This document shows, one piece after another, positions 34,280 through 43,243 of a stretch of 64,000 nt of DNA. The stretch spans positions 171,525 to 235,524 of the forward strand of contig KI547173.1 of the NCBI GenBank assembly GCA_000497835.1. Reading direction: 5' to 3'. Each line of letters starts with the position of its first letter. Position 1 is the first letter of the stretch. The notes under the pieces were generated by a model. It was not told where the DNA came from, searched no databases, and saw only the letters and a program-made list of their open reading frames with translations. The stretch comes from a gamma proteobacterium L18. GTDB lineage: Bacteria; Pseudomonadota; Gammaproteobacteria; Pseudomonadales; Pseudomonadaceae. A program made the translations under genes and the position numbers.

Positions 34280-35818
34280 ATGAATCTTCTCAAGTCACTG
34301 TTCGCGGTCAGCTCCATCACCATGATCTCGCGGGTGCTGGGCTTTGTGCGCGACACCCTGATCGCTCGCATTTTCGGCGCCGGCATGGCCACCGATGCCT
34401 TCTTCATTGCCTTCAAGCTGCCCAACCTGCTGCGGCGTATCTTCGCCGAAGGTGCGTTTTCACAGGCCTTCGTGCCGATTCTGGCCGAGTACAAGAACCA
34501 GCAGGGGGAGGAGGCCACGCGCACCTTCATCGCCTACGTGGCGGGCATGCTGACCCTGGTGCTGGCGCTGGTGACGGTGGCGGGGATGATCGCCGCGCCG
34601 TTCGTCATCTGGGCCACGGCGCCGGGTTTTGCCGACACACCGGAAAAATTTCAGCTTACCGCCGACCTGCTGCGGGTGACGTTCCCCTACATATTGCTGA
34701 TTTCGTTGTCCTCGTTCGTGGGCGCGATCCTCAATACCTGGAACCGTTTCTCGGTGCCGGCCTTCACGCCGACGCTGCTGAACATCGCACAGATCGTCTT
34801 TGCGCTGTTCCTGACCCCGTACTTCAACCCGCCCATCATGGTGCTGGCCTGGGGCGTGCTGGCCGGTGGCCTGGCACAGTTGCTGTACCAGCTGCCGCAC
34901 CTGAAAAAGATCGGCATGCTGGTGTTGCCGCGTTTCAGCTGGCGCGACACCGGCGCGGTGCGGGTGATGAAGCAGATGGGGCCGGCGATTCTCGGGGTGT
35001 CGGTGAGCCAGATCTCGCTGATCATCAACACCATCTTTGCTTCCTACCTGGCCGCCGGCTCGGTGTCGTGGATGTATTACGCCGACCGCCTGATGGAGTT
35101 GCCCTCCGGCGTACTGGGCGTGGCGTTGGGCACTATCCTGCTGCCCACCCTGGCCAAGACGTACGCCAATAAAGACCGCCACGAATACTCGCGTATCCTG
35201 GATTGGGGCCTGCGCCTGTGCTTTATCCTGGTGTTGCCGTGCGCGGTGGCGCTGGCGCTGCTGGCCGAGCCGCTGACCGTGGCGCTGTTCCAATACGGCA
35301 AGTTCGATGCCTTCGACGCCTCCATGACCCAGCGCGCGCTGATCGCCTACGCCGTCGGCCTGCTGGGCATCATCCTGATCAAGGTGCTGGCACCGGGCTT
35401 CTATGCCCAGCAGAACATTCGCACCCCGGTGAAGATCGCTGTGTTCACCCTGGCCGCCACGCAATTGATGAACCTGGCGTTCATCGGCTCCCTGGCCCAT
35501 GCCGGCCTGGCCCTGGCGATCAGCGGTGGCGCGTGCCTGAACGCGGCCCTGTTGTACTGGCAGCTGCGCAAGCAGGACATGTTCCAGCCCCAGCCGGGCT
35601 GGCTGAAGTTCTTCGTCAAGCTGTTGCTGGCGGTGATCGCCATGGCAGCGGTACTGCTGGGCCTGATGCACTACATGCCCGCCTGGTCGGACGGCCAGAT
35701 GCTGGCGCGCTTCCTGCGCCTGGGCGCTTTGGTATTGACAGGCGTGGTAGTGTATTTCGGCGTGTTGTTCGCCTTCGGTTTCCGACTGCGCGACTTTGCC
35801 CGGCGCGGGCTGGCGTAA
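34280..35818 (+). CDS. murJ: Lipid II flippase MurJ (MviN)
   Basis: This 512-aa integral membrane protein moves lipid II across the inner membrane for peptidoglycan synthesis. Around 14 hydrophobic segments are visible and the N-terminus LLKSLFAVSSITMISRVLGF RD with ARIFGAGMATDAFFIAF is diagnostic. The segment AFVPILAEYKN is conserved. The start ATG has a usual distance to GAAGGCAAAAAAT. ribF follows after 107 bases, where a promoter may lie. Length is normal. Confidence 0.96.
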   Translation: MNLLKSLFAVSSITMISRVLGFVRDTLIARIFGAGMATDAFFIAFKLPNLLRRIFAEGAFSQAFVPILAEYKNQQGEEATRTFIAYVAGMLTLVLALVTVAGMIAAPFVIWATAPGFADTPEKFQLTADLLRVTFPYILLISLSSFVGAILNTWNRFSVPAFTPTLLNIAQIVFALFLTPYFNPPIMVLAWGVLAGGLAQLLYQLPHLKKIGMLVLPRFSWRDTGAVRVMKQMGPAILGVSVSQISLIINTIFASYLAAGSVSWMYYADRLMELPSGVLGVALGTILLPTLAKTYANKDRHEYSRILDWGLRLCFILVLPCAVALALLAEPLTVALFQYGKFDAFDASMTQRALIAYAVGLLGIILIKVLAPGFYAQQNIRTPVKIAVFTLAATQLMNLAFIGSLAHAGLALAISGGACLNAALLYWQLRKQDMFQPQPGWLKFFVKLLLAVIAMAAVLLGLMHYMPAWSDGQMLARFLRLGALVLTGVVVYFGVLFAFGFRLRDFARRGLA

Positions 35819-35925
35819 GGCCAGGCGTCGGTTTTCCGGTTATGTGACCCGCCCGTGGCGGTGGCGCCTGTCGCCAGCGCCCGTGTGTGGTTATAATCGG
35901 CCACTTTATGAGCAAGAAGCGCGTT

Positions 35926-36879
35926 ATGCAGCTGGTTCGAGGCCTCCACAACCTGCGGCCCCAACATCGGGGCTGTGTCGCCACTATTGGCAACTTTGAC
36001 GGTGTTCACCGTGGCCACCAGGCTATCCTGGCGCGGCTGCGCGAGCGTGCCCGGGAGCTGGGCGTGCCCAGCTGCGTGGTGATTTTCGAGCCCCAGCCGC
36101 GCGAATACTTCGCCCCCGAGACCGCCCCGGCGCGCCTGGCGCGCCTGCGCGACAAGCTGGCGCTGCTGGCCGAGGAGGGCGTGGACCGCGTGCTGTGCCT
36201 GGCCTTCAATCAGCGCCTGTGCAAGCTCAGCGCCGCCGAGTTCGTCGACACCATATTGGTCGATGGTCTGGGTGTGCAGCACCTGGAAGTGGGTGATGAT
36301 TTCCGCTTCGGTTGCGACCGCTTGGGCGACTTCGACTTCCTGATGCAGGCGGGCGTGGTTCAGGGCTTCACCGTTGAAGCGGCGCAAACCGTGGAGCTTG
36401 ATGGCGTGCGCGTCAGCAGCACGCAGGTGCGCAAGGCGCTGGCCGCCGCCGATTTTCCCCTGGCCGAGCAACTGCTCGGCCGCCCGTACCGCATTGCCGG
36501 GCGGGTGCTGCACGGCCAGAAGCTGGCCCGTCAACTGGGCTGGCCAACGGCCAATGTGCAGCTCAAACGCCGTCGCGTGCCGTTTACCGGGGTGTACCAG
36601 GTAAGCGCCGAAATCGATGGCAAGCTATGGCCGGGAGTCGCCAACATAGGCGTGCGGCCAACCGTTGCAGGTGATGGCAGTGCCCACCTGGAAGTACATT
36701 TGCTGGACTTTGCCGGTGACCTCTATGGCCGGCGTTTGACGGTGGTGTTCCACCACAAGCTGCGTGATGAGCAGCGTTTCGCCTCCCTTGAGGCGCTGAA
36801 GTCGGCGATCGATGCGGATGTCGCCGCCGCCCGAGCCTATGCCCTTGAGCATCGGCCAACTGCTAACCCAAGAGCCTGA
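35926..36879 (+). CDS. ribF: Bifunctional riboflavin kinase/FMN adenylyltransferase
   Basis: This 317-aa enzyme makes FMN and FAD from riboflavin. The N-terminal adenylyltransferase domain has TIGNFDGVHRGHQ near residue 21 and DDFRFGCDR. The C-terminal kinase domain (about 185-310) has GWPTANVQLK and PGVANIGVRPTV. ATG 35926 (MQLVRGLHNLRP) is the start known to me from relatives; an ATG 18 bases earlier is possible. The ileS start is one base after its stop, so they are coupled. Confidence 0.96.
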   Translation: MQLVRGLHNLRPQHRGCVATIGNFDGVHRGHQAILARLRERARELGVPSCVVIFEPQPREYFAPETAPARLARLRDKLALLAEEGVDRVLCLAFNQRLCKLSAAEFVDTILVDGLGVQHLEVGDDFRFGCDRLGDFDFLMQAGVVQGFTVEAAQTVELDGVRVSSTQVRKALAAADFPLAEQLLGRPYRIAGRVLHGQKLARQLGWPTANVQLKRRRVPFTGVYQVSAEIDGKLWPGVANIGVRPTVAGDGSAHLEVHLLDFAGDLYGRRLTVVFHHKLRDEQRFASLEALKSAIDADVAAARAYALEHRPTANPRA

Positions 36880-36880
36880 A

Positions 36881-39712
36881 ATGACCGACTACAAAGCCAC
36901 GCTAAACCTTCCGGACACCGCCTTCCCAATGAAGGCCGGCCTGCCCCAGCGCGAGCCGCAAACTCTGCAGCGCTGGGACAGCATTGGCCTGTACCAGAAG
37001 CTGCGTGAAATTGGCAAGGATCGTCCAAAGTTCGTGCTGCACGACGGCCCTCCGTACGCCAACGGCAGCATTCACATCGGTCATGCGGTCAACAAGATCC
37101 TCAAGGACATGATCATCCGTTCCAAGACCCTGGCCGGCTTCGATGCGCCGTACGTGCCGGGCTGGGACTGCCATGGCCTGCCGATCGAACACAAGGTGGA
37201 AGTCACCCACGGCAAGAACCTGGGCGCCGACAAGACCCGCGAACTGTGCCGCGCCTACGCCAGCGAGCAGATCGAGGGCCAGAAGGCCGAGTTCATCCGC
37301 CTGGGTGTGCTGGGTGACTGGGCCAACCCGTACAAGACCATGAGCTTCCCCAACGAGGCCGGCGAGATCCGCGCCCTGGCGGAAATGGTCAAGAACGGCT
37401 TCGTGTTCAAGGGCCTCAAGCCCGTGAACTGGTGCTTCGACTGCGGTTCGGCCCTGGCCGAGGCGGAAGTGGAATACCAGGACAAGAAATCCGACACCAT
37501 CGACGTGGCCTTCAACGTCGCCGACCAGCAAAGCCTGGCCGACGCCTTCGGCCTGCCGGGCCTGGAAAAGACCGCTTCCATCGTCATCTGGACCACCACC
37601 GCGTGGACCATCCCGGCCAACCAGGCACTCAACGTGCACCCGGACTTCACCTACGCGCTGGTGGACGTCGGTGACCGCCTGCTGGTCCTGGCCGAAGAGC
37701 TGGTCGAAGCCTGCCTGAGCCGCTACGGCCTGACCGGCACCACCATTGCCACCGCCAAGGGCTCGGCCCTGGAAAACATCCACTTCCAGCACCCGTTCTA
37801 CCACCGCACCTCGCCGGTCTACCTGGCCGAGTACGTGGAGCTGGGCGCCGGCACCGGCGTGGTTCACTCCGCGCCTGCCTACGGTGAAGACGACTTCGTG
37901 ACCTGCAAGAAATACGGCATGGTCAACGACGACATCCTCAACCCGGTGCAAAGCAATGGCGTGTACGTGGATTCGCTGGAGTTCTTCGGTGGCCAGTTCA
38001 TCTGGAAGGCCAACCCGAACATCATCGCCAAGCTGGCCGAAGTCGGCGCGCTGATGAACACCGAAACCATCAGCCACAGCTACATGCACTGCTGGCGCCA
38101 CAAGACCCCGCTGATCTACCGCGCCACCGCGCAGTGGTTCGTGGGCATGGACAAGCAGCCGACCGAAGGCGCCACCCTGCGCAACCGCGCGGTGAAAGCC
38201 ATCGAAGAGACCAAGTTCGTCCCGGCCTGGGGCCAGGCGCGCCTGCACTCCATGATCGCCAACCGCCCGGACTGGTGCATCTCGCGTCAGCGCAACTGGG
38301 GCGTGCCGATCCCGTTCTTCCTGAACAAGGAAAGCGGCGAGTTGCACCCACGCACCGTCGAGCTGATGGAAGAAGTGGCCAAACGCGTTGAAGTCGAGGG
38401 CATCGAAGCCTGGTTCAAGCTGGACGCCACCGAGCTGCTGGGCGCCGAAGCGGCCCAGTACGACAAGATCAGCGACACCCTGGACGTGTGGTTCGACTCC
38501 GGCACCACCCACTGGCACGTGCTGCGTGGCTCGCACCCGATGGGCCACGAGACCGGCCCGCGTGCCGACCTGTACCTGGAAGGCAGCGACCAGCACCGCG
38601 GCTGGTTCCATTCGTCCCTGTTGACTGGCTGCGCCATCGACAACCACGCGCCGTACCGTGAGCTGCTGACCCACGGTTTCACCGTGGACGAGAACGGCCG
38701 CAAGATGTCCAAGTCGCTGGGCAACGTCATCGCCCCGCAGAAGGTCAACGACACCCTGGGCGCTGACATCATGCGCCTGTGGGTATCGGCCACCGACTAC
38801 TCGGGCGAAATGGCCGTGTCGGACACCATCCTGCAGCGCAGCGCCGACGCCTACCGCCGTATCCGCAATACCGCGCGCTTCCTGCTGTCGAACCTGTCGG
38901 GCTTCAACCCGGCCACCGACCTGCTGCCGGCCGAGGAAATGATCGCCCTGGACCGCTGGGCCGTCGACCGCGCCCTGCTGCTGCAGCGCGAGCTGGAAGA
39001 GCACTACGGCGAATACCGCTTCTGGAACGTGTACTCCAAGATCCACAACTTCTGCGTGCAGGAGCTGGGTGGTTTCTACCTGGACATCATCAAGGACCGC
39101 CAGTACACCACCGGCGCCAACAGCACCGCACGCCGTTCGTGCCAGACCGCGCTGTTCCACATCTCCGAAGCGCTGGTGCGCTGGATCGCACCGATCCTGG
39201 CGTTCACCGCCGACGAGCTGTGGCAGTACCTGCCGGGCGAGCGCAACGAGTCGGTGATGCTCAACACCTGGTACCAGGGCCTGACCGAACTGCCGGAAGG
39301 CTTCGAACTGGGTCGCGAATACTGGGAAGGCGTGATGGCGGTGAAGACCGCGGTCAACAAGGAACTGGAGAACCAGCGCGCGGCGAAAGCCATCGGTGGC
39401 AACCTGCAGGCCGAAGTCACCCTGTACGCCGACGAAGCCGTCAGCGGCGACCTGGCCAAGCTGGGCAACGAACTGCGCTTCGTGCTGATCACCTCCAAGG
39501 CCACCGTGGCACCGTTCGTCGATGCCCCGGCCGATGCCGTGGTCACCGAAGTAGCGGGCTTGAAACTGAAAGTGGTCAAGTCCGGCTACACCAAGTGCGC
39601 CCGTTGCTGGCACTTCCGCGATGACATCGGCGTAAACGCCGAGCATCCGGAAATCTGCGGCCGTTGCGTGGACAACATCAGCGGTGCAGGCGAGGTGCGT
39701 CACTATGCCTAA
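36881..39712 (+). CDS. ileS: Isoleucyl-tRNA synthetase
   Basis: This 943-aa class I synthetase charges tRNA-Ile. Present are HIGH (GSIHIGHAVNK), KMSKS (RKMSKSLGN), the editing domain (about 200-400) and a C-terminal zinc site (CARCWHF, CGRCVDN). ATG 36881 gives the family start MTDYKATLNLP. It follows ribF with no gap and overlaps lspA by eight bases, the widespread ribF-ileS-lspA operon. It is of the bacterial type inhibited by mupirocin in many species; sensitivity cannot be read here. Confidence 0.98.
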   Translation: MTDYKATLNLPDTAFPMKAGLPQREPQTLQRWDSIGLYQKLREIGKDRPKFVLHDGPPYANGSIHIGHAVNKILKDMIIRSKTLAGFDAPYVPGWDCHGLPIEHKVEVTHGKNLGADKTRELCRAYASEQIEGQKAEFIRLGVLGDWANPYKTMSFPNEAGEIRALAEMVKNGFVFKGLKPVNWCFDCGSALAEAEVEYQDKKSDTIDVAFNVADQQSLADAFGLPGLEKTASIVIWTTTAWTIPANQALNVHPDFTYALVDVGDRLLVLAEELVEACLSRYGLTGTTIATAKGSALENIHFQHPFYHRTSPVYLAEYVELGAGTGVVHSAPAYGEDDFVTCKKYGMVNDDILNPVQSNGVYVDSLEFFGGQFIWKANPNIIAKLAEVGALMNTETISHSYMHCWRHKTPLIYRATAQWFVGMDKQPTEGATLRNRAVKAIEETKFVPAWGQARLHSMIANRPDWCISRQRNWGVPIPFFLNKESGELHPRTVELMEEVAKRVEVEGIEAWFKLDATELLGAEAAQYDKISDTLDVWFDSGTTHWHVLRGSHPMGHETGPRADLYLEGSDQHRGWFHSSLLTGCAIDNHAPYRELLTHGFTVDENGRKMSKSLGNVIAPQKVNDTLGADIMRLWVSATDYSGEMAVSDTILQRSADAYRRIRNTARFLLSNLSGFNPATDLLPAEEMIALDRWAVDRALLLQRELEEHYGEYRFWNVYSKIHNFCVQELGGFYLDIIKDRQYTTGANSTARRSCQTALFHISEALVRWIAPILAFTADELWQYLPGERNESVMLNTWYQGLTELPEGFELGREYWEGVMAVKTAVNKELENQRAAKAIGGNLQAEVTLYADEAVSGDLAKLGNELRFVLITSKATVAPFVDAPADAVVTEVAGLKLKVVKSGYTKCARCWHFRDDIGVNAEHPEICGRCVDNISGAGEVRHYA

Positions 39713-40220
39713 GGCCGATGCCGGGCGCTTCGGGCGCCTGGGTTGGCTCTGGTTGAGCGTGCTGGTCCTGGTCCTCGACCAGGCCAGCAAGTTCTACTTC
39801 CAGAGCAACCTGAGCCTGTACCAGCAGATGGTGGTCATCCCTGACTACTTCAGCTGGACACTGGCCTACAACACCGGCGCCGCCTTCAGCTTCCTGGCTG
39901 ACAGCTCGGGCTGGCAGCGCTGGCTGTTCGCGCTGATCGCCGTGGCGGTCAGCGCCGTGCTGCTGGTGTGGCTCAAGCGCCTGGGCCGCAACGAAAACTG
40001 GCTGGCCGTGGCGCTGGTGCTGGTACTGGGCGGCGCACTGGGCAACCTGTACGACCGCATCGTGCTGGGCCACGTGATCGACTTCGTGCTGGTGCACTGG
40101 CAGAACCGCTGGTACTTCCCGGCGTTCAACCTGGCCGACAGCGCCATTACCGTGGGCGCCGTGATGCTGGCCCTGGACATGTTCAAGAGCAAGAAAACCG
40201 GAGAAGCGGTCAATGACTGA
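39705..40220 (+). CDS. lspA: Prolipoprotein signal peptidase II
   Basis: This 171-aa membrane aspartyl protease cuts lipoprotein signal peptides after diacylglyceryl attachment. Four membrane helices are visible (about 12-30, 66-86, 95-115, 136-158). The two catalytic Asp are in GNLYDRIVLG and FNLADSAI. The start overlaps the ileS stop and its own end overlaps fkpB by eight bases. ATG 39705 gives a normal length. In this window it would process BamD, the 5'-nucleotidase and the small lipoprotein. Confidence 0.97.
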   Translation: MPKADAGRFGRLGWLWLSVLVLVLDQASKFYFQSNLSLYQQMVVIPDYFSWTLAYNTGAAFSFLADSSGWQRWLFALIAVAVSAVLLVWLKRLGRNENWLAVALVLVLGGALGNLYDRIVLGHVIDFVLVHWQNRWYFPAFNLADSAITVGAVMLALDMFKSKKTGEAVND

Positions 40221-40650
40221 GCAGCGTATCGCTCAAAACACCGAAGTCACCCTGCACTTCGCCTTGCACCTGGAAAACGGTGACACCGTCGACAGCACCT
40301 TCGACAAGGCCCCGGCCGTGTTCAAGGTGGGCGACGGCAACCTGTTGCCAGGCTTCGAGGCCGCGATCTTCGGCTTCAAGGCCGGTGACAAGCGCACCGT
40401 GGTGGTCCCGCCGGAGAACGCCTTCGGTCAGCCCAACCCACAGAACGTGCAGATCATGCCACGCTCGCAGTTCCAGGACATGGAGCTGTCGGAAGGGCTG
40501 CTGGTGATTTTCAACGACGCGGCCAATACTGAGCTGCCGGGTGTGGTGAAGGCGTTCGACGACGCGCAAGTGACCGTCGACTTCAACCACCCGCTGGCCG
40601 GCAAGACCCTGAACTTCGAAGTGGACATCATCGACGTCAAGGCTCTTTGA
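40213..40650 (+). CDS. fkpB: FKBP-type peptidyl-prolyl isomerase, SlpA/FkpB type
   Basis: This 145-aa cytoplasmic prolyl isomerase/chaperone has the FKBP part split by an inserted flap (about 65-130). It starts QRIAQNTEVTLHFALHLENGD, and includes VDSTFDKAPAVFKVGDG and NHPLAGKTLNFEVDIIDV. It overlaps lspA by eight bases and precedes ispH by 33, so it is in the ribF-ileS-lspA-fkpB-ispH operon, as in many gammaproteobacteria. Confidence 0.95.
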   Translation: MTEQRIAQNTEVTLHFALHLENGDTVDSTFDKAPAVFKVGDGNLLPGFEAAIFGFKAGDKRTVVVPPENAFGQPNPQNVQIMPRSQFQDMELSEGLLVIFNDAANTELPGVVKAFDDAQVTVDFNHPLAGKTLNFEVDIIDVKAL

Positions 40651-40683
40651 GCTTGACGCCTGCGCGCTGACACGAGGCCTAGC

Positions 40684-41628
40684 ATGCAAATCAAACTCGC
40701 CAACCCCCGTGGCTTCTGCGCCGGCGTGGACCGGGCGATCGAAATCGTCAACCGCGCCCTGGAAGTCTTCGGCCCGCCGATCTATGTGCGTCACGAAGTG
40801 GTGCACAACAAGTTCGTGGTCGAAGACCTGCGCAACCGCGGCGCCATCTTCGTCGAAGAACTGGACCAGGTGCCGGACGACGTCATCGTCATCTTCAGCG
40901 CCCACGGCGTTTCCCAGGCCGTGCGCCAGGAAGCGGCTGGCCGTGGCCTGAAAGTGTTCGACGCCACCTGCCCACTGGTCACCAAGGTGCACATCGAGGT
41001 GGCGCGCTACAGCCGCGACGCCCGCGAATGCATCCTGATCGGCCACGCCGGCCACCCGGAAGTGGAAGGCACCATGGGTCAGTACGACGCCAGCACCGGT
41101 GGTTCGATCTACCTGGTGGAGGACGAGAAGGACGTCGCCAGCCTGGCCGTGCGCAACCCGGACAACCTGGCCTTCGTGACCCAGACCACGCTGTCGATGG
41201 ACGACACCAGCCGCGTCATCGACGCCCTGCGCGCTCGCTTCCCCAACATTGGCGGCCCGCGCAAGGACGACATCTGCTACGCCACGCAAAACCGCCAGGA
41301 CGCGGTCAAGCAACTGGCCGACGAGTGCGACGTGGTACTGGTAGTGGGCAGCCCCAACAGCTCCAACTCCAACCGCCTGCGCGAACTGGCCGAGCGCATG
41401 GCTACGCCTGCGTACCTGATCGATGGTGCCGAGGACATGCAGCAATCCTGGTTCGACGGCGTGCAACGCATCGGCATCACCGCCGGCGCGTCGGCCCCCG
41501 AAGTGCTGGTGCGCGGCGTGATCGAGCAACTGCGCGCCTGGGGCGCCACGGGTGCCGAAGAGCTGGACGGGCGGCCGGAGAACATCACGTTCTCGATGCC
41601 CAAGGAACTACGCGTCAAGGCGATCTGA
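40684..41628 (+). CDS. ispH: 4-hydroxy-3-methylbut-2-enyl diphosphate reductase
   Basis: This 314-aa iron-sulfur enzyme makes IPP and DMAPP in the last step of the MEP pathway. The three cluster-binding Cys are in RGFCAGVDRAI, DATCPLVTKVH and DDICYATQNRQ. SPNSSNSNRLRELA (residues near 225) contributes the substrate pocket. It is the last gene of the ileS operon. Its end overlaps the convergent fimT end by 21 bases, and the terminator lies inside fimT. Confidence 0.97.
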   Translation: MQIKLANPRGFCAGVDRAIEIVNRALEVFGPPIYVRHEVVHNKFVVEDLRNRGAIFVEELDQVPDDVIVIFSAHGVSQAVRQEAAGRGLKVFDATCPLVTKVHIEVARYSRDARECILIGHAGHPEVEGTMGQYDASTGGSIYLVEDEKDVASLAVRNPDNLAFVTQTTLSMDDTSRVIDALRARFPNIGGPRKDDICYATQNRQDAVKQLADECDVVLVVGSPNSSNSNRLRELAERMATPAYLIDGAEDMQQSWFDGVQRIGITAGASAPEVLVRGVIEQLRAWGATGAEELDGRPENITFSMPKELRVKAI

Positions 41629-42150
41629 TCGTTGCTGTGAACAAAGGGCCTCATGGGCCCTTTCGTTTGCCAGGCGCACGCGCCCGGTCTTGGCCACCAC
41701 CACCTGGTAATGACTTTCCCCTGTCACCCCGTCGCACACATGCACGGTGCCTGCCTGAAACGCTCCGCTGTCCTGCAATGCCCAGCCCTGCGGGGTAAAG
41801 CGCACCTGCTGGCGCACCGGGCCATTGCCCTTGACCGTCAGCCGCGAATCCCCCTGATTGACCCGCAACACCGGGTTGTTGGCATCGTCGGCGCCCTTGC
41901 CACTGTGGTCGGCGATGATCCGCCAGCCATTGCTCCAGTCACCGTCCAACGCATGCAGCAGCACATCGCGGCTGCCCAATACCGCTTCGGTGCGCGCAGC
42001 ACGCAGGCCGGTCAGCAGTTCATGGGCGGCGATGTGGCGGCGCTGGGCCTGGATCATGCTGTGGAAAGTGGGCAGGGCGAGGTGCATGAGCACCGCGGCG
42101 ATGGTGACTGTCACCATCAGTTGCAAAAGGTTGAAACCCTGTTGATGCAT
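41608..42150 (-). CDS. fimT: FimT-like minor pilin (GspH/FimT family)
   Basis: This 180-aa type IV pilin-like protein has a prepilin leader MHQQG followed by FNLLQLMVTVTIAAVLMHLA. The usual Glu at position 5 of the mature pilin is Gln (FNLLQ). The C-terminal part has the GspH fold and a GRVR motif (KTGRVRLANER) matching GRxR, which studies of FimT link to DNA binding in transformation. ATG 42150 was chosen because AAGGAG lies before it; an upstream start would bury the leader. It is divergent from fimU, whereas in P. aeruginosa, from memory, fimT and fimU point the same way. Conserved role: pilus priming or DNA uptake. Confidence 0.82.
   Translation of the reverse strand: MHQQGFNLLQLMVTVTIAAVLMHLALPTFHSMIQAQRRHIAAHELLTGLRAARTEAVLGSRDVLLHALDGDWSNGWRIIADHSGKGADDANNPVLRVNQGDSRLTVKGNGPVRQQVRFTPQGWALQDSGAFQAGTVHVCDGVTGESHYQVVVAKTGRVRLANERAHEALCSQQRSDRLDA
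41643..41668 (+). terminator. ispH-operon terminator inside fimT coding sequence
   Basis: AAAGGGCC-TCATG-GGCCCTTT followed by CGTTT lies 14 bases after the ispH stop. It is within the last codons of fimT on the other strand. Confidence 0.75.
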
Positions 42151-42238
42151 GCCGGCGCTCCTTGCGTGGCGAATTGGAAACGAGTTTGTACAGATGGACG
42201 CTGATCCCTCTGGAACAACCGTATATCCTGTGCCGTGC

Positions 42239-42266
42239 TTTGGCGCAGGTAGGGGTGGTTTATAGT
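42239..42266 (+). promoter_or_regulatory. Possible promoter of the fimU-pilE operon
   Basis: TTTGGC (42239-42244), 16 bases and TATAGT (42261-42266), ending 27 bases before the fimU start. The match is only fair; no AlgR site (CCGTTCGTC) was found by eye. Confidence 0.4.
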
Positions 42267-42293
42267 CCGGCGCATTGGGGGAGTGGGGAAAAA

Positions 42294-42758
42294 ATGGATT
42301 CAAGACGTAATGGATTCACCATGGTGGAGCTGCTGGTGACGGTAGCGGTGCTCGCGATCCTGCTGTCCGTCGCCATGCCGTCGTACACGACGCTTATTGC
42401 CAAGAACCGTGCGGATACCGAAACCGGCGATTTGTACAGGGCAATTAACTACACGCGCCTTGAGGCCATCAGCCGTGGTTTGAGTGTGCGTATCACACCG
42501 GCGACAGCAGGGGCCTGGACGGGCGTGCTCAACGTTACCCTCAGCGCTGCCGGCACGAGCCTGCGTGTGGTACCGGGCATGTCCAGCACGGCGACGCTGA
42601 CCTTCGATACTACGCCGACATACATTGAATTCAACAATCTAGGTGGGCTGACCAATCCATCTGCGGCGCTAACCCTCACCTACACCCAAGGAACGGTCAG
42701 CCGCAATTTGGGGGTTTGTCTAAATGGGCGGGTAGTACTGAGCGGGACATGCACATGA
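42294..42758 (+). CDS. fimU: Minor pilin FimU (GspH-like)
   Basis: This 154-aa minor pilin helps prime type IV pilus assembly and stays near the tip. The leader MDSRRNG precedes FTMVELLVTVAVLAILLSVA with Glu at mature position 5. The GspH domain follows, and a C-terminal pair of Cys (LGVCLNG, GTC) may form a disulfide. The ATG has GGGGGAGTGGGG before it. Its stop overlaps the next ATG (ATGA), so the operon starts here. The order fimU-pilV-pilW-pilX-pilY1-pilE matches P. aeruginosa. Confidence 0.88.
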   Translation: MDSRRNGFTMVELLVTVAVLAILLSVAMPSYTTLIAKNRADTETGDLYRAINYTRLEAISRGLSVRITPATAGAWTGVLNVTLSAAGTSLRVVPGMSSTATLTFDTTPTYIEFNNLGGLTNPSAALTLTYTQGTVSRNLGVCLNGRVVLSGTCT

Positions 42759-43243
42759 AGCCCAATCCGGCCCAGCGTGGTTTCTCCCTGATCGAGGTGC
42801 TCGTGGCGCTGCTGGTCATGGCCATCGGCCTGCTTGGCGCGGCAGCCATTCAGCTCAATGCATTGAAGTACACGGACAGCTCATCGTTGCGCACCCAGGC
42901 CAGCTTCATCGCCTACGATATGCTCGACCGCATTCGCAGCAATAACTCGGTCAACTACAGCCTGGCGTCCGCAAAAGCTTCCAACGCAAGCAATGACACC
43001 AGCACGCCTCGCTCCCTGGATTGGTACGATTTCAAGACCAACATCGCGCAGCAACTTGGCAGCGATGCCGACGGCAGTATTGTCATCGCCAGCAACGTGA
43101 TCACCATCACCATCACCTGGAACGATACTCGCGCCGCGACTTCGGTGAACGGAGTGGGGACAGTCGTTGCGGATCGGGGCAGTTCAAGCCAGACCTTCAC
43201 GCTCGTGTCCCGGGCCTTTAACGATGGGACGGCGACCCAATGA
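42755..43243 (+). CDS. pilV: Minor pilin PilV
   Basis: This 162-aa minor pilin has leader MKPNPAQRG then FSLIEVLVALLVMAIGLLGA with Glu at +5. The central region is Ser/Thr-rich, as in PilV of P. aeruginosa. It joins the priming complex with FimU, PilW, PilX and PilY1. I took the ATG overlapping the fimU stop; an in-frame ATG lies six bases earlier. The end overlaps pilW by four bases. Confidence 0.85.
   Translation: MKPNPAQRGFSLIEVLVALLVMAIGLLGAAAIQLNALKYTDSSSLRTQASFIAYDMLDRIRSNNSVNYSLASAKASNASNDTSTPRSLDWYDFKTNIAQQLGSDADGSIVIASNVITITITWNDTRAATSVNGVGTVVADRGSSSQTFTLVSRAFNDGTATQ

Noticed and set aside
36902..39790. 962-aa frame opposite ileS
   Set aside because: Antisense to a universally conserved synthetase with HIGH and KMSKS motifs.
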